Source: a virus. Taken from it: a stretch of DNA of 28,441 nt. Under the pieces are notes generated by a model that did no database searches, was not told the origin of the DNA, and worked only from the letters and a program-made list of their open reading frames with translations. The translations under genes were made by a program, and so were the position numbers. This document shows, one piece after another, positions 7,152 through 13,916 of the stretch (its first letter is position 1; the number at the start of each line of letters is the position of its first letter). The stretch is taken from positions 1-28,441 of IMG/VR virus record IMGVR_UViG_3300045963_000145; one strand, 5' to 3'.

Positions 7152-7951
7152 TGCTTTTTGCTGCAAACCTTTCTCTGAATAACCAACCCCAAGCGCCGAT
7201 GACGCTGAATGGTGCGGGTATCGGTGTGGGTCTGCAGATGGCAATCGTGGCGTCGCAAGGCCTTGGCGTCAAAGATTTGGCTCGGGGTGACTCCTACAAC
7301 CCGCTGGGCACTGTCGCACTTACTGTAACGTCGGCCGGGCAGGCCTGGACTTTCGGGTCGAACGCGACGGATGGGATCACGACGTTCATTGGTAGCGGGA
7401 TTCAGACTTGGAGTAACCCACAAACGCTGGGCGTGGTGTTCATCCCGACAGCGCTGACGGCTGGCAACACGATATTCACTGTCGGCCGCTCCACAGCGGC
7501 GAATAATGCTTCTCGGTATGGCTTGAGAGTGGCGGCGAACGGGACGTCACTGGCCTATTACAGTGCTACGTCAGGCGGCGTGAACGTCGAGATCGCTACT
7601 CCGAATAATTTGGTGGTGGGCGGCGTCAACGTCGCGGTCGGTACTTACATTTCCAACACTGCGCGGCAAGCCTTTTTGAACGGGCAAGCGAGTGCATTGG
7701 ATACCGCGGCAAGCATTCACTTGGTTGGAACCACTGCAGCGTCGACGACGTTGGGAACTGCCACAGGCACTACGCGCACAACCGGCCAAGGCGGTAGTTA
7801 TTTACTGGCAGTGTGTTGGAACCGCATACTGCCTTTCAACGAAATCGCCTCCTTCAGCACGAACCCCTGGCAAATCTTTGCGCCGGCAGTGCGACGGAAT
7901 TTGTGGCTCCAAGCCATCATCGACCAACTCATGGGGCAAGCATGCTTGTGA
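7151..7951 (+). CDS. LamG / concanavalin-like virion protein
   Basis: A 266-residue protein beginning inside the preceding stop (TGATG). The region from about residue 60 to 255 looks like a LamG-type beta sandwich: TWSNPQTLGVVFIPTALT, FTVGRSTAANNASRYGLRV, AFLNGQASAL, and the C-terminal strand LLAVCWNRILPFNEIASFSTNPWQIFAP. The closing 'NPWQIFAP' phrase is common at the end of phage LamG-like proteins. Such domains are usually carbohydrate-binding or structural on the virion surface. Codon usage looks slightly less G/C-biased than in neighbours, a visual impression only. The next gene begins 10 bp before its stop. Confidence 0.62.
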   Translation: MLFAANLSLNNQPQAPMTLNGAGIGVGLQMAIVASQGLGVKDLARGDSYNPLGTVALTVTSAGQAWTFGSNATDGITTFIGSGIQTWSNPQTLGVVFIPTALTAGNTIFTVGRSTAANNASRYGLRVAANGTSLAYYSATSGGVNVEIATPNNLVVGGVNVAVGTYISNTARQAFLNGQASALDTAASIHLVGTTAASTTLGTATGTTRTTGQGGSYLLAVCWNRILPFNEIASFSTNPWQIFAPAVRRNLWLQAIIDQLMGQACL

Positions 7952-8265
7952 TCGCAGACGGACTCCCGCGTGGCCTGGGCTACCTCGAAGTGGACAATCG
8001 CCAAGCCGGCGATCTCCCGCCTGGTGTGGCCCGTCACTTCGAGGCTGATACCTATACCTGCACCCACTGCAGCACGGTCGTGGTGATGAACCCGCAACGT
8101 GTGCGCGAGCGCTACAAGTGCCGGGGGTGTAGCCACCATATCTGTGACCCGTGCGCCGCCAAACGTGCAGCGGGCGAAGGCTGCAAGACGATGGCCCAAC
8201 TGTTTGATGAAGAGATGGCAAAGGCCGGGCGGCAGGCCGAAGCCAGTGTGTTGATCCTGCCGTAA
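7942..8265 (+). CDS. Small zinc-finger protein with FYVE-like cysteine spacing
   Basis: A 107-residue protein starting at ATG 7942; a longer frame upstream would overlap deeply with the LamG gene. Seven cysteines occur in the order C40-x2-C43-x16-C60-x2-C63-x4-C68-x2-C71-x9-C81. The block KCRGCSHHICDPC (residues 59-71) has the same C-x2-C-x4-C-x2-C spacing as the core of treble-clef FYVE fingers, but the last CxxC pair is reduced to a single Cys81. It most likely binds one or two zinc ions. Similar small Cys-rich proteins occur in structural operons of other phages without a known role. It overlaps the upstream gene by 10 bp, which suggests coupled translation. Confidence 0.7.
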   Translation: MLVIADGLPRGLGYLEVDNRQAGDLPPGVARHFEADTYTCTHCSTVVVMNPQRVRERYKCRGCSHHICDPCAAKRAAGEGCKTMAQLFDEEMAKAGRQAEASVLILP

Positions 8266-8286
8266 CCCAACTGAAAGGAAGCCATC

Positions 8287-8781
8287 ATGGCCCGTTACTC
8301 TGCAAACTGGTCTTCGATCACCGCTGCTGCGGTGGCTGATACCACCACGTTCACCGCCGGCCAAGCGCCGGGTTTCCTCCGCTCCGGCGGCGCTGCTCAG
8401 CAGCTCAAGATCAACGAGGTCTACATCGGCGGCGAAGATACCGCGTCGACCCCGACCACGATGATCCTGGCGCGCTCCGGCGTCATTTCGGTCGGTGCGC
8501 TGTCGGTTGGGCAGAACAACCTGCTGGATGCCACGGCGACTGCGCCGGGCACCGTGGCTGCGTTCGGCTCGACTGCCGCGACCACATTCCCGCAGCGTTC
8601 GGCGACCGGCTACTTGCTTGACCTGTCGTTGAACACCTATGGCGGCATCGCCCGCTGGCAGGCGCGCTACGGCGAGGAAATCTCGATCTTCGGCGCAACC
8701 GCGCCGCTGGGCGAGGTGGTTCTGTCGAGCAAGACCGGCACGGGCAAGTCGTCGGGTCACATCCTGTACGAAGTGGTGTAA
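8287..8781 (+). CDS. Conserved beta-rich virion protein, unknown
   Basis: A 164-residue protein with a good AAAGGAAG site before the ATG. It has the pattern of a family often seen in phage tail/head-surface operons: N-terminal FLRSGGAAQQLKINEVYIGGEDTASTPTTMILAR, then FPQRSATGYLLDLSLNTYGGIARWQARYGEEISIFG, and a C-terminal SGHILYEVV. Predicted strands throughout suggest a jelly-roll; it could be a second surface or cement protein. No enzymatic motif is visible. It is the last gene before the first conserved upstream motif. Confidence 0.6.
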   Translation: MARYSANWSSITAAAVADTTTFTAGQAPGFLRSGGAAQQLKINEVYIGGEDTASTPTTMILARSGVISVGALSVGQNNLLDATATAPGTVAAFGSTAATTFPQRSATGYLLDLSLNTYGGIARWQARYGEEISIFGATAPLGEVVLSSKTGTGKSSGHILYEVV

Positions 8782-8787
8782 GTACGG

Positions 8788-8809
8788 GTCGAAGCTCGAA
8801 GATAGATCG
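8788..8809 (+). promoter_or_regulatory. Conserved upstream motif, copy 1
   Basis: The sequence GTCGAAGCTCGAAGATAGAT lies between the stop at 8781 and the ATG at 8815. It shares 18 of 22 positions with the copy at 22116 and 17 of 22 with the copy at 12620. All three precede the first gene of a block. The only Shine-Dalgarno-like bases here (GAGG, 8809-8812) are just 2 nt from the start codon. A phage-specific promoter or activator site is the favoured reading. Confidence 0.6.
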
Positions 8810-8814
8810 AGGCG

Positions 8815-10755
8815 ATGGCTAACATCTTTCGTGCCCCTCTGGCTGTAGCACGGCGGGAAATCCCGCCGGTGCTGCAGGGCTTCGCCAGTGGGGTGATCGT
8901 CTCGCTGCTCGTGACCGTTCTGGGCACGTTGGCGATGCCTGCTGGCAAGCAGACTGCACCTGGCGCGGCCCAGCATCCTTCATCTCTCCGCACCAACGCG
9001 AACACCAGTCAGGGTTCGCCGAAGACACTTCTCGCCGATGCACAGTATCCTGTCGGCACAGAGCTGCCCCCGTCGTCGGTTAAGTTGCCTTGGATCGTCT
9101 CCGGCACGGCGCTGGGTTCCCCGGCAACGCTGCGCTCCACCGTCGCGCCGGTCGTCCCGAGTCAGTTGAACCAGCCGGGGCGCGCAGCAGACCGTGCGGT
9201 AAACCCCGACACGACGTGCAGCACCCCGAAGGTGTTGTTCGCCGATGCTCAGCCTCCCATCGGCGCAGAAGTCTTTCCCGCTACGCTGCTCCATGCAGCG
9301 CGGCTGGCCGTCAACGTCGACACCTCACGTACGGCGACCTGCTTGTATGTGCCGGTCGTCACACCGCCCCCGTTCATCGTCGCACCTACGGCGGCGTGGC
9401 ATCAGCGGCCGAGTCTGTCGGTCGGTTCGGAGACGAGTCAAGGTACAGCCAAGGCCCTCATTGCGGAAACGCAACAGCCGGTCGGCACAGAGCTGCAGCC
9501 TAGGTTGGCACTTCAGCGCTCTGTTGGCGCAGACACTTCGCAGTCGGCCTTCGCTGCTTTGAATGCGGGCGTCGTCGCGCCGCCCTTCGTTCCTGGGTTG
9601 ACAGCGTTCACGGCCTTGTGGCCTGTGACGGCAATCAATGCCAGTACCAGCCAGGGTACAGCCAAGGCACTCATCGCTGACGCACAGCAGCCGGTTGGTA
9701 CAGGGCTGCAGCCAGGTCTGACGCCGCAGCGCGCCATCGGTCTGGACACGTCGCGCTCAGCCGCGCCTGTCCTGTACGTCGGCGTCGTCGCACCTCCGGT
9801 TATCCCGACACAGACCTCATTCACAGGCCAGTGGCCCGCGACGGCAGTCAATGCCAGCACCAGCCAAGGTACAGCCAAGGCGCTGATCGTTGATGCTCAG
9901 CAGCCGGTTGGTACAGGGCTGCAGCCTGGGCTGGCGCTTCAACGTGCCATTGGCCTCGATACATCGCGCTCAGCCGTCGCGCTGCTCGCGCTGCCTGCCG
10001 CACCTTTCGTCCCTGCGTCGTTCATCTCAGCACCTGCTCTGCTGCGTCTCAACGTCGAGACGAGCCAGGCCCTTGCGAAGGTTCTGACCGCTGATGCGCA
10101 GCAGCCCATCGGCACAGAGCTGCGGTTCAGTTCGCCGCAGCCACGTGCTCTCGGCCTTGACACTTCACGTTCGGCTGCAGCATTCCTTGCGCTGCCTGCT
10201 GCACCGTTCACACCTGCATCGTTCATTGCGGCTCCGTTGCCCCGCAACATCGGCACCGAGACGAGCCAGAGTTTCGCCAAAGCCCTTACAGCGGATGCGC
10301 AGCAGCCTATCGGTGCTGAGCGCACTGAGTCGTGGGTACTGCATGCGCCGAGTCGCGTGTGGGCTAACACATCGCTCTCGACGCCGCGCACCCTGGTCAT
10401 CGTCCTGCCGCCTGTTCAGGGGCGCGGTGACTCGTGGGTCGGCCCGATCCACAAACTGCGTGGGTTCCAGCCCGCCAGCACGGCGGCGGGCTCTCCGAAG
10501 ACCCTCACCGCTGATGCACAGCGTCCGGTCGGCACCGCGCGCACTGAGGCTGCCCCGCAGCGTGTGCGTGAGCTGTCTATCTGGGCTCGTCGTGGGTTCC
10601 AGCTCCCGGTCGCGCTGGCGGGCGCGTACACACCGGCGGCGAGCTTTTACCAGGTGCCATTCGATGACCGGACCTACACGGTGACCTTTGATGACCGGAC
10701 CCTCGTGGTGGCCTTCAACGACCGCACGCTGACCGTGCCAAAGGATTCAGCATGA
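8815..10755 (+). CDS. Long repeat protein with N-terminal hydrophobic segment, probable fiber or stalk
   Basis: A 646-residue protein. Residues 21-43 form one hydrophobic segment (ASGVIVSLLVTVLGTLAM), unusual for a virion fiber. Residues ~60-580 hold eight degenerate repeats of about 66-74 residues. Each has TSQGxAKxLxADAQQPVGTEL, with the 'DAQ' triads at residues 75, 144, 218 (ETQ), 289, 360, 428, 494 and 567, and most have a second half with RAIGLDTSRSA and an Ala/Pro stretch. The C-terminus has three short beta repeats (VPFDDRT, VTFDDRT, VAFNDRT; 615-638). It is coupled by ATGA to a fiber-tail adaptor-like gene, suggesting a tail appendage. If translation began at the internal ATG 8935 the hydrophobic segment would be lost. 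Specific function unknown. Confidence 0.65.
   Translation: MANIFRAPLAVARREIPPVLQGFASGVIVSLLVTVLGTLAMPAGKQTAPGAAQHPSSLRTNANTSQGSPKTLLADAQYPVGTELPPSSVKLPWIVSGTALGSPATLRSTVAPVVPSQLNQPGRAADRAVNPDTTCSTPKVLFADAQPPIGAEVFPATLLHAARLAVNVDTSRTATCLYVPVVTPPPFIVAPTAAWHQRPSLSVGSETSQGTAKALIAETQQPVGTELQPRLALQRSVGADTSQSAFAALNAGVVAPPFVPGLTAFTALWPVTAINASTSQGTAKALIADAQQPVGTGLQPGLTPQRAIGLDTSRSAAPVLYVGVVAPPVIPTQTSFTGQWPATAVNASTSQGTAKALIVDAQQPVGTGLQPGLALQRAIGLDTSRSAVALLALPAAPFVPASFISAPALLRLNVETSQALAKVLTADAQQPIGTELRFSSPQPRALGLDTSRSAAAFLALPAAPFTPASFIAAPLPRNIGTETSQSFAKALTADAQQPIGAERTESWVLHAPSRVWANTSLSTPRTLVIVLPPVQGRGDSWVGPIHKLRGFQPASTAAGSPKTLTADAQRPVGTARTEAAPQRVRELSIWARRGFQLPVALAGAYTPAASFYQVPFDDRTYTVTFDDRTLVVAFNDRTLTVPKDSA
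8998..10560 (+). repeat. Eight degenerate ~210-bp coding repeats
   Basis: Repeats inside the preceding gene, with cores starting near 9005, 9212, 9433, 9646, 9859, 10060, 10261 and 10490. The third to fifth units are the closest, sharing runs such as GGTACAGCCAAGGC and CAGCAGCCGGTTGGTACAGG. The outer ones are more diverged, consistent with growth by unequal recombination in the middle of the array. Confidence 0.85.
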
Positions 10756-11042
10756 GTCTGAAGAAGTTCACCAAGCAGCCGACTGAGGTTCTCGATTACG
10801 ACTTTCTATTGGCTGACTGGTTCGGTACGACCGGCGACACGGCTCTGTCGTTCACCGTGACCGTGCCGACTGGCATCACGCTGCAGTCGTCATCGGTCTA
10901 CAGCGGCAACACGATCATCAAGCTCTGGATCAGTGGTGGTGTCGATGGCATCACCTATAAGTTCTCGATCAATGTCACGACGGCGAGCACACCCGCTCGC
11001 GTGAAGCAGATCGACTTTCTCGTCAAAGTGAAGGACACGTGA
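10752..11042 (+). CDS. Small fiber-tail adaptor-like protein
   Basis: A 96-residue beta-rich protein. The N-terminal phrase FTKQPTEVLDYDFLLADWFGTTGDTALSFTVTV and the central VYSGNTIIKLWISGGVDGITYKFSINVTT match a small phage family often annotated as fiber-tail adaptor: an immunoglobulin-like or jelly-roll domain with 'DPaevldY.fdw..wL..gd.I' and 'v.vwlsGG..G..Y.v...itT'. It would join an appendage to the tail. Its start overlaps the stop of the long repeat protein (ATGA), so the two are probably made in a fixed ratio, which supports a shared structure. Confidence 0.6.
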   Translation: MSLKKFTKQPTEVLDYDFLLADWFGTTGDTALSFTVTVPTGITLQSSSVYSGNTIIKLWISGGVDGITYKFSINVTTASTPARVKQIDFLVKVKDT

Positions 11043-11326
11043 TGGATACCGAATTCGAGCCGCGCCTTGGTGTTTGGGAACGTCACGGACAGACCTTGCT
11101 GCTGGGTGTGATCACTGCGGTATTGGCATTCGCTGCCAAGGCCCTGTGGGATGGCAGCACCGCGCAGGCGACAGCCGCCATCGAGATCAAAAACCTCTCG
11201 CTGCAGATTGCCAAGTTGGAGGGCACTGTGCAGGCGATGCAGTCCAACTTCGTGACCCGCGGCGAGTTCGCAGTCCACGAGACCCGCATCCAGTCGCTCG
11301 AATCGCGTCGCGCGAAGCAGCCATGA
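11042..11326 (+). CDS. Membrane protein with coiled coil, lysis cassette (holin or holin-associated)
   Basis: A 94-residue protein; ATG 11042 overlaps the previous stop by 1 bp (TGATG). A polar N-terminus of about 16 residues is followed by one transmembrane segment (residues 17-36) and then a coiled coil (about 46-93; KNLSLQIAKLEGTVQAMQSNF). A single TM helix plus coiled coil directly before a second membrane protein and an endolysin suggests a holin, an antiholin or an accessory. Single-TM holins exist, but the topology cannot be proven here. It is linked to the next gene by an ATGA overlap. Confidence 0.6.
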   Translation: MDTEFEPRLGVWERHGQTLLLGVITAVLAFAAKALWDGSTAQATAAIEIKNLSLQIAKLEGTVQAMQSNFVTRGEFAVHETRIQSLESRRAKQP

Positions 11327-11547
11327 ACCTGCTGCGCCAACTGCTCACAGGCATTGACGGGATCACGCACGACCTGGCGCGGTGGACCTGGGCCGGGTCG
11401 TGGCTCGGGGTGACGTGCACTGCGATCTGGCAGTGCGCGACGGGACATCCGCCCACGCTGGTCGAGCTTGCTGCCGCCTACAGCGCGGTCGCCGCTGGCC
11501 ACGCCGTGTCGATCAAGGCCAAGGAAACGACGGAGCCCAAGCCATGA
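11323..11547 (+). CDS. Putative holin
   Basis: A 74-residue protein immediately upstream of the endolysin, overlapping it by ATGA. A helix with arginines (1-20) precedes two moderately hydrophobic stretches (about 21-40, TWAGSWLGVTCTAIWQCATG, and 46-64, LVELAAAYSAVAAGHAVSI) and a charged C-terminal tail. Two weak membrane segments and small size fit a class II-type holin that would permeabilise the inner membrane and release or activate the endolysin. The family is not recognised, so position is the main argument; the neighbouring 94-residue protein is the alternative holin. Confidence 0.62.
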   Translation: MNLLRQLLTGIDGITHDLARWTWAGSWLGVTCTAIWQCATGHPPTLVELAAAYSAVAAGHAVSIKAKETTEPKP

Positions 11548-11981
11548 GCATCACAATCGAACAGTATTTCGGCGGCCGGCGCGAGTCGCATCCGACCGAG
11601 TGCAGCCCTGGCATCGAGGACAAGGCATCGCGCTCGGTGCCGATCTTCAATGCGCTGATCGCCGAGGGCGAGGCCGATGGCGTGGTGTTCCAGATCCAGC
11701 CGGCGGGCGACTTCGCAGGCTCGCAACTGGCCAGCGGGTGGCGCCCGCCGTCGGTCAATGCCTGCACGCCTGGTGCATCGCTGACCAGTCGGCACATGAC
11801 CGGCGAGGCAGCGGACCTGTACGACCCGTTCGGCCTGGTCGACGCATGGCTGATGTCGCCACGCGGCCAGACCGTGCTGGTGAAGCTGGGCCTGTGGATG
11901 GAGCACCCCGACAGCACACCGAAGTGGGCGCACGTCCAGACCGTGCCGCCGCACTCAGGCAACCGGGTGTTTCACCCATGA
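11544..11981 (+). CDS. Endolysin, peptidase M15 family (peptidoglycan D,D- or L,D-endopeptidase)
   Basis: A 145-residue cytoplasmic enzyme with no signal peptide. Zinc-binding motifs of M15 peptidases are visible: S82-x-H84-x2-G87-x-A89-x-D91 (SRHMTGEAAD) preceded by SGWRPPSVNA (64-73), and the third ligand in W128-A-H130. It would cut peptide cross-links or stem peptides in peptidoglycan once the holin opens the membrane. The length is typical of single-domain M15 endolysins without a separate wall-binding domain. It overlaps the holin-like gene upstream and the spanin gene downstream by 4 bp each. Confidence 0.9.
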   Translation: MSITIEQYFGGRRESHPTECSPGIEDKASRSVPIFNALIAEGEADGVVFQIQPAGDFAGSQLASGWRPPSVNACTPGASLTSRHMTGEAADLYDPFGLVDAWLMSPRGQTVLVKLGLWMEHPDSTPKWAHVQTVPPHSGNRVFHP

Positions 11982-12505
11982 CCCTCTACCGCCTGCTGGC
12001 CGAGATCGCCATCGCCGCGGCAGTCTGCGTCGGCCTGTTCGCCGCTGGCCACCACGGCGGCTACGTCTCCGGCACCGCGCACGTCCAGTCGGCCTGGGAT
12101 GCCGAGACGAAGGTCCGCAATGAGACGGCCATCAAGAAGCTCGAAGCCAACCGCATCGCTGGCGACGAGAACGATGAAACTCAACAGAAAGCACTCGATG
12201 AAGCGAATCGTCTACTCACTCACGTTACTGCTCTGGCTCCTACTGCCGCTGCTGCTGGTAATGGGCTGCGCATCCGTACCATCACCGTCGCCGCCGCTTG
12301 TGATCGAGGGGCCGGAAGTGAAGCCGCTACCCCCGCAAGCGCGCCCGCCAGTTCGCCCGGCGATCTGCTCGCCTACGTGCAGAGAAGGATGGACGAGGCT
12401 GCAGTTGGAGTTGTCGAATTTGCTGACGCTGCCTCTATCGCCGGCGAACTCTGCTGGGCCGATGGCAACGCCAATCGCGCCGCCGCCCTGAAAGCCAAAC
12501 ACTGA
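11978..12505 (+). CDS. Rz: Inner-membrane spanin (Rz-like)
   Basis: A 175-residue protein with an N-terminal transmembrane anchor (residues 5-24, RLLAEIAIAAAVCVGLFAAG) and a periplasmic, charged helical region (about 37-85) rich in Lys/Glu/Asn and containing VRNETAIKKLEANR. This is the i-spanin layout: anchored in the inner membrane, it bridges to an outer-membrane lipoprotein and fuses the membranes at the last step of lysis. The start overlaps the endolysin stop (ATGA). A different-frame lipoprotein gene lies entirely within it. The C-terminal part is Ala/Pro-rich and its sequence is constrained by the embedded gene. Confidence 0.8.
   Translation: MTLYRLLAEIAIAAAVCVGLFAAGHHGGYVSGTAHVQSAWDAETKVRNETAIKKLEANRIAGDENDETQQKALDEANRLLTHVTALAPTAAAAGNGLRIRTITVAAACDRGAGSEAATPASAPASSPGDLLAYVQRRMDEAAVGVVEFADAASIAGELCWADGNANRAAALKAKH
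12198..12491 (+). CDS. Rz1: Outer-membrane spanin lipoprotein (Rz1-like), embedded in Rz
   Basis: A 97-residue product in the +1 frame relative to Rz, wholly inside it. MKRIVYSLTLLLWLLLPLLL is a signal peptide and VMGC (Cys24) is the lipobox, giving a lipoprotein processed by signal peptidase II. The mature part is Pro-rich (PSPSPPLVIEGPEVKPLPPQ), typical of o-spanins that pair with Rz. ATG 12198 is chosen because AGAAAG lies 6 nt upstream; ATG 12174 would give a longer basic N-region. A mature length of about 73 residues is on the long side for Rz1 but within the range seen in embedded spanins. Confidence 0.82.
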   Translation: MKRIVYSLTLLLWLLLPLLLVMGCASVPSPSPPLVIEGPEVKPLPPQARPPVRPAICSPTCREGWTRLQLELSNLLTLPLSPANSAGPMATPIAPPP

Positions 12506-12522
12506 ACACGCGGCATCGACCA

Positions 12523-12574
12523 GTTGGGGGTGTCGTCGCGCTCCAGGTTCGTCGCCTGGTATCCAACCCCCAAC
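12523..12574 (+). other. Structured RNA segment after the lysis cassette
   Basis: GTTGGGGG (12523-12530) pairs with CCCCCAAC (12567-12574), and inside it CCAGG (12543-12547) pairs with CCTGG (12555-12559). The inner hairpin is preceded by CGCTCCAGG, the same nine bases as the first repeat of the capsid leader near 3131. It stands directly before a terminator, so it could be a 3'-end stabilising structure or the body of a small RNA. Confidence 0.5.
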
Positions 12575-12577
12575 CAG

Positions 12578-12619
12578 GCTCCGCTCGCTTGTACCTTGGC
12601 AGGCGAGCGGGGCGCTTTT
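12578..12619 (+). terminator. Rho-independent terminator after the lysis cassette
   Basis: GCTCCGCTCGC (12578-12588) pairs with GCGAGCGGGGC (12603-12613) over 11 bp with one G-U pair. GC and then four T (12616-12619) follow. It closes the 8815-12505 unit immediately before the second conserved upstream motif. Confidence 0.82.
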
Positions 12620-12641
12620 ATCGAAGATCGAAGATAGACTA
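12620..12641 (+). promoter_or_regulatory. Conserved upstream motif, copy 2
   Basis: ATCGAAGATCGAAGATAGAC begins at the base after the terminator T-run and ends about 10 nt before ATG 12651. It contains ATCGAAG twice in tandem. No Shine-Dalgarno sequence separates it from the start codon (CTAAACTCAGAC lies between). Terminator followed directly by this motif is the arrangement expected for a promoter opening a new unit. Confidence 0.65.
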
Positions 12642-12650
12642 AACTCAGAC

Positions 12651-13916
12651 ATGTCAATCGGCCGTGAACTTCAAGTCAATCTGAGCACGTTGCTCGGACT
12701 GAACAATCGCCGACCGGACTTCCGGCTTCGTACGAAGGATGGCGTGTTCATCCGCGCTGCGGTCAACGCCGACATCTCTGAGGCAAACACCGCCAAGCGC
12801 CGCCAGGGCTACACGGTTTCGATCACCGGCACCGACTGCCACTCGTTGTGGGTCGACGAGTTGAGCGATACCGCCTACTACGTCGATGGCACCTCGCTGT
12901 ACTACACCACGGACGGCACCCACAAGACCCTGATCACGAATACTCTGGTCGCCGGTCGCCGCCTGACCTATGCGCGCGTGGGTAACGAGGTGATGTTCAG
13001 CGACGGTGTGCGCAACTTGACGACGGCCGACAACAGCGCTGCCGCTGTGCCGCTCGGTGCGACACCGATGGCTGCAGCTCCAGCAGTGGCCGGCAGCACG
13101 GGCGGTGCGCTCGACGCCGGCTATTACACCGTGGCGTTCGGCTTCATGAACGCCAATGTCGAAATCTCGCCGTTGACGCCGAATGTTCAGGTGCTGGTCC
13201 CCGATGCCGGCAAGATCGTTGTCACGGGTTTGCCCGCCACATGGCCGGCGGATGCCGCCTCGCTGCTGGTGTATGTCAGCTCGACCAATGGTGACACCCT
13301 GCTGCTGGAGCGCAGGCTGAGCGCGCCGGCCACCTCGCTCGACATCGCGGTCCTGGCGCGCTCGGGCATGCAGGCGATGACGCAGTTTACTGCGCTGTTG
13401 CCGCCAGGCCGGATCATGCGGTGGTATGGCGGTCGACTGTACTCGGCCCTGGACACGCTGCTCTGGTACAGCGACGTGTACTCGCCCGCGCTCTGCACGC
13501 CGACCAAGAACTTCATCGAGTTCCCCAAACCGATCACTGTGGTTGAGCCGTGTGACGATGGTCTCTTCATCGTCGCCGATGCGGCCTACTGGCTCGGTGG
13601 CGATCCCACGAGCACGACTGCCAAGAAGGTCTCGCCGACGCGCGGCATCTACGGCACGGGTGGGCACAGCCTGGCTGAGCAGAAGTGCTTCTGGATGTCC
13701 GACCACGGTCTGGTCGTCGGCAGTCCTGGCGGTGCCATCGAGCTGGTGCAGGACGAGAACGTCGCCATCAACCAGGCCGCATCAGGAGCCTCCCTGTTCC
13801 GCGAGGTCGATGGCCAGCGGCAACTGCTGTCAGCTCTCTTCAGCGCAGAACCCAGCACGACCTCCGCCCGCAGCTACATGGACGCGGAAATCATCCGCAA
13901 AGGGACAACGCTATGA
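12651..13916 (+). CDS. Tail tube / nozzle-like protein (beta-propeller type)
   Basis: A 421-residue protein. The N-terminus (VNLSTLLGLNNRRPDFRL, then AVNADISEANTAKRRQGYTVSITGTDCHSLW) matches a podovirus tail family in which 'gLnn..p...lr.....av NvDi...g...rRpG' precedes repeated beta blades with short Trp/Tyr/Gly motifs (DGTSLYYTTDG, MRWYGGRLYSALDTLLWYSDVY, DDGLFIVADAAYWLGG). The T7 gp12 nozzle and P22 gp10 have comparable beta-propeller folds, and I infer a similar place at the tail tip. It starts a new transcription unit after a terminator and overlaps the next gene by ATGA. A Shine-Dalgarno is absent. Confidence 0.62.
   Translation: MSIGRELQVNLSTLLGLNNRRPDFRLRTKDGVFIRAAVNADISEANTAKRRQGYTVSITGTDCHSLWVDELSDTAYYVDGTSLYYTTDGTHKTLITNTLVAGRRLTYARVGNEVMFSDGVRNLTTADNSAAAVPLGATPMAAAPAVAGSTGGALDAGYYTVAFGFMNANVEISPLTPNVQVLVPDAGKIVVTGLPATWPADAASLLVYVSSTNGDTLLLERRLSAPATSLDIAVLARSGMQAMTQFTALLPPGRIMRWYGGRLYSALDTLLWYSDVYSPALCTPTKNFIEFPKPITVVEPCDDGLFIVADAAYWLGGDPTSTTAKKVSPTRGIYGTGGHSLAEQKCFWMSDHGLVVGSPGGAIELVQDENVAINQAASGASLFREVDGQRQLLSALFSAEPSTTSARSYMDAEIIRKGTTL

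Noticed and set aside
7813-7941. Upstream extension of the zinc-finger gene
   Set aside because: It would overlap the LamG-like gene by over 130 bp, and the extra residues show no pattern. ATG 7942 gives a compact 10-bp overlap.
8998-10560. Regularly spaced repeats that could suggest a CRISPR array
   Set aside because: The period is about 210 bp, the repeats are degenerate and lie in one continuous reading frame, so they are protein repeats.
12099-12197. Longer version of the Rz1 frame
   Set aside because: The upstream part is Arg-rich shadow sequence of Rz. The signal peptide and lipobox begin at the ATG at 12198 or 12174.
12611-12641. Host sigma-70 promoter reading of the conserved motif (TAGACT as a -10 box)
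   Set aside because: The region 17 bp upstream is GCGCTT-like with no resemblance to TTGACA, and the other two copies do not share a common -35 box.
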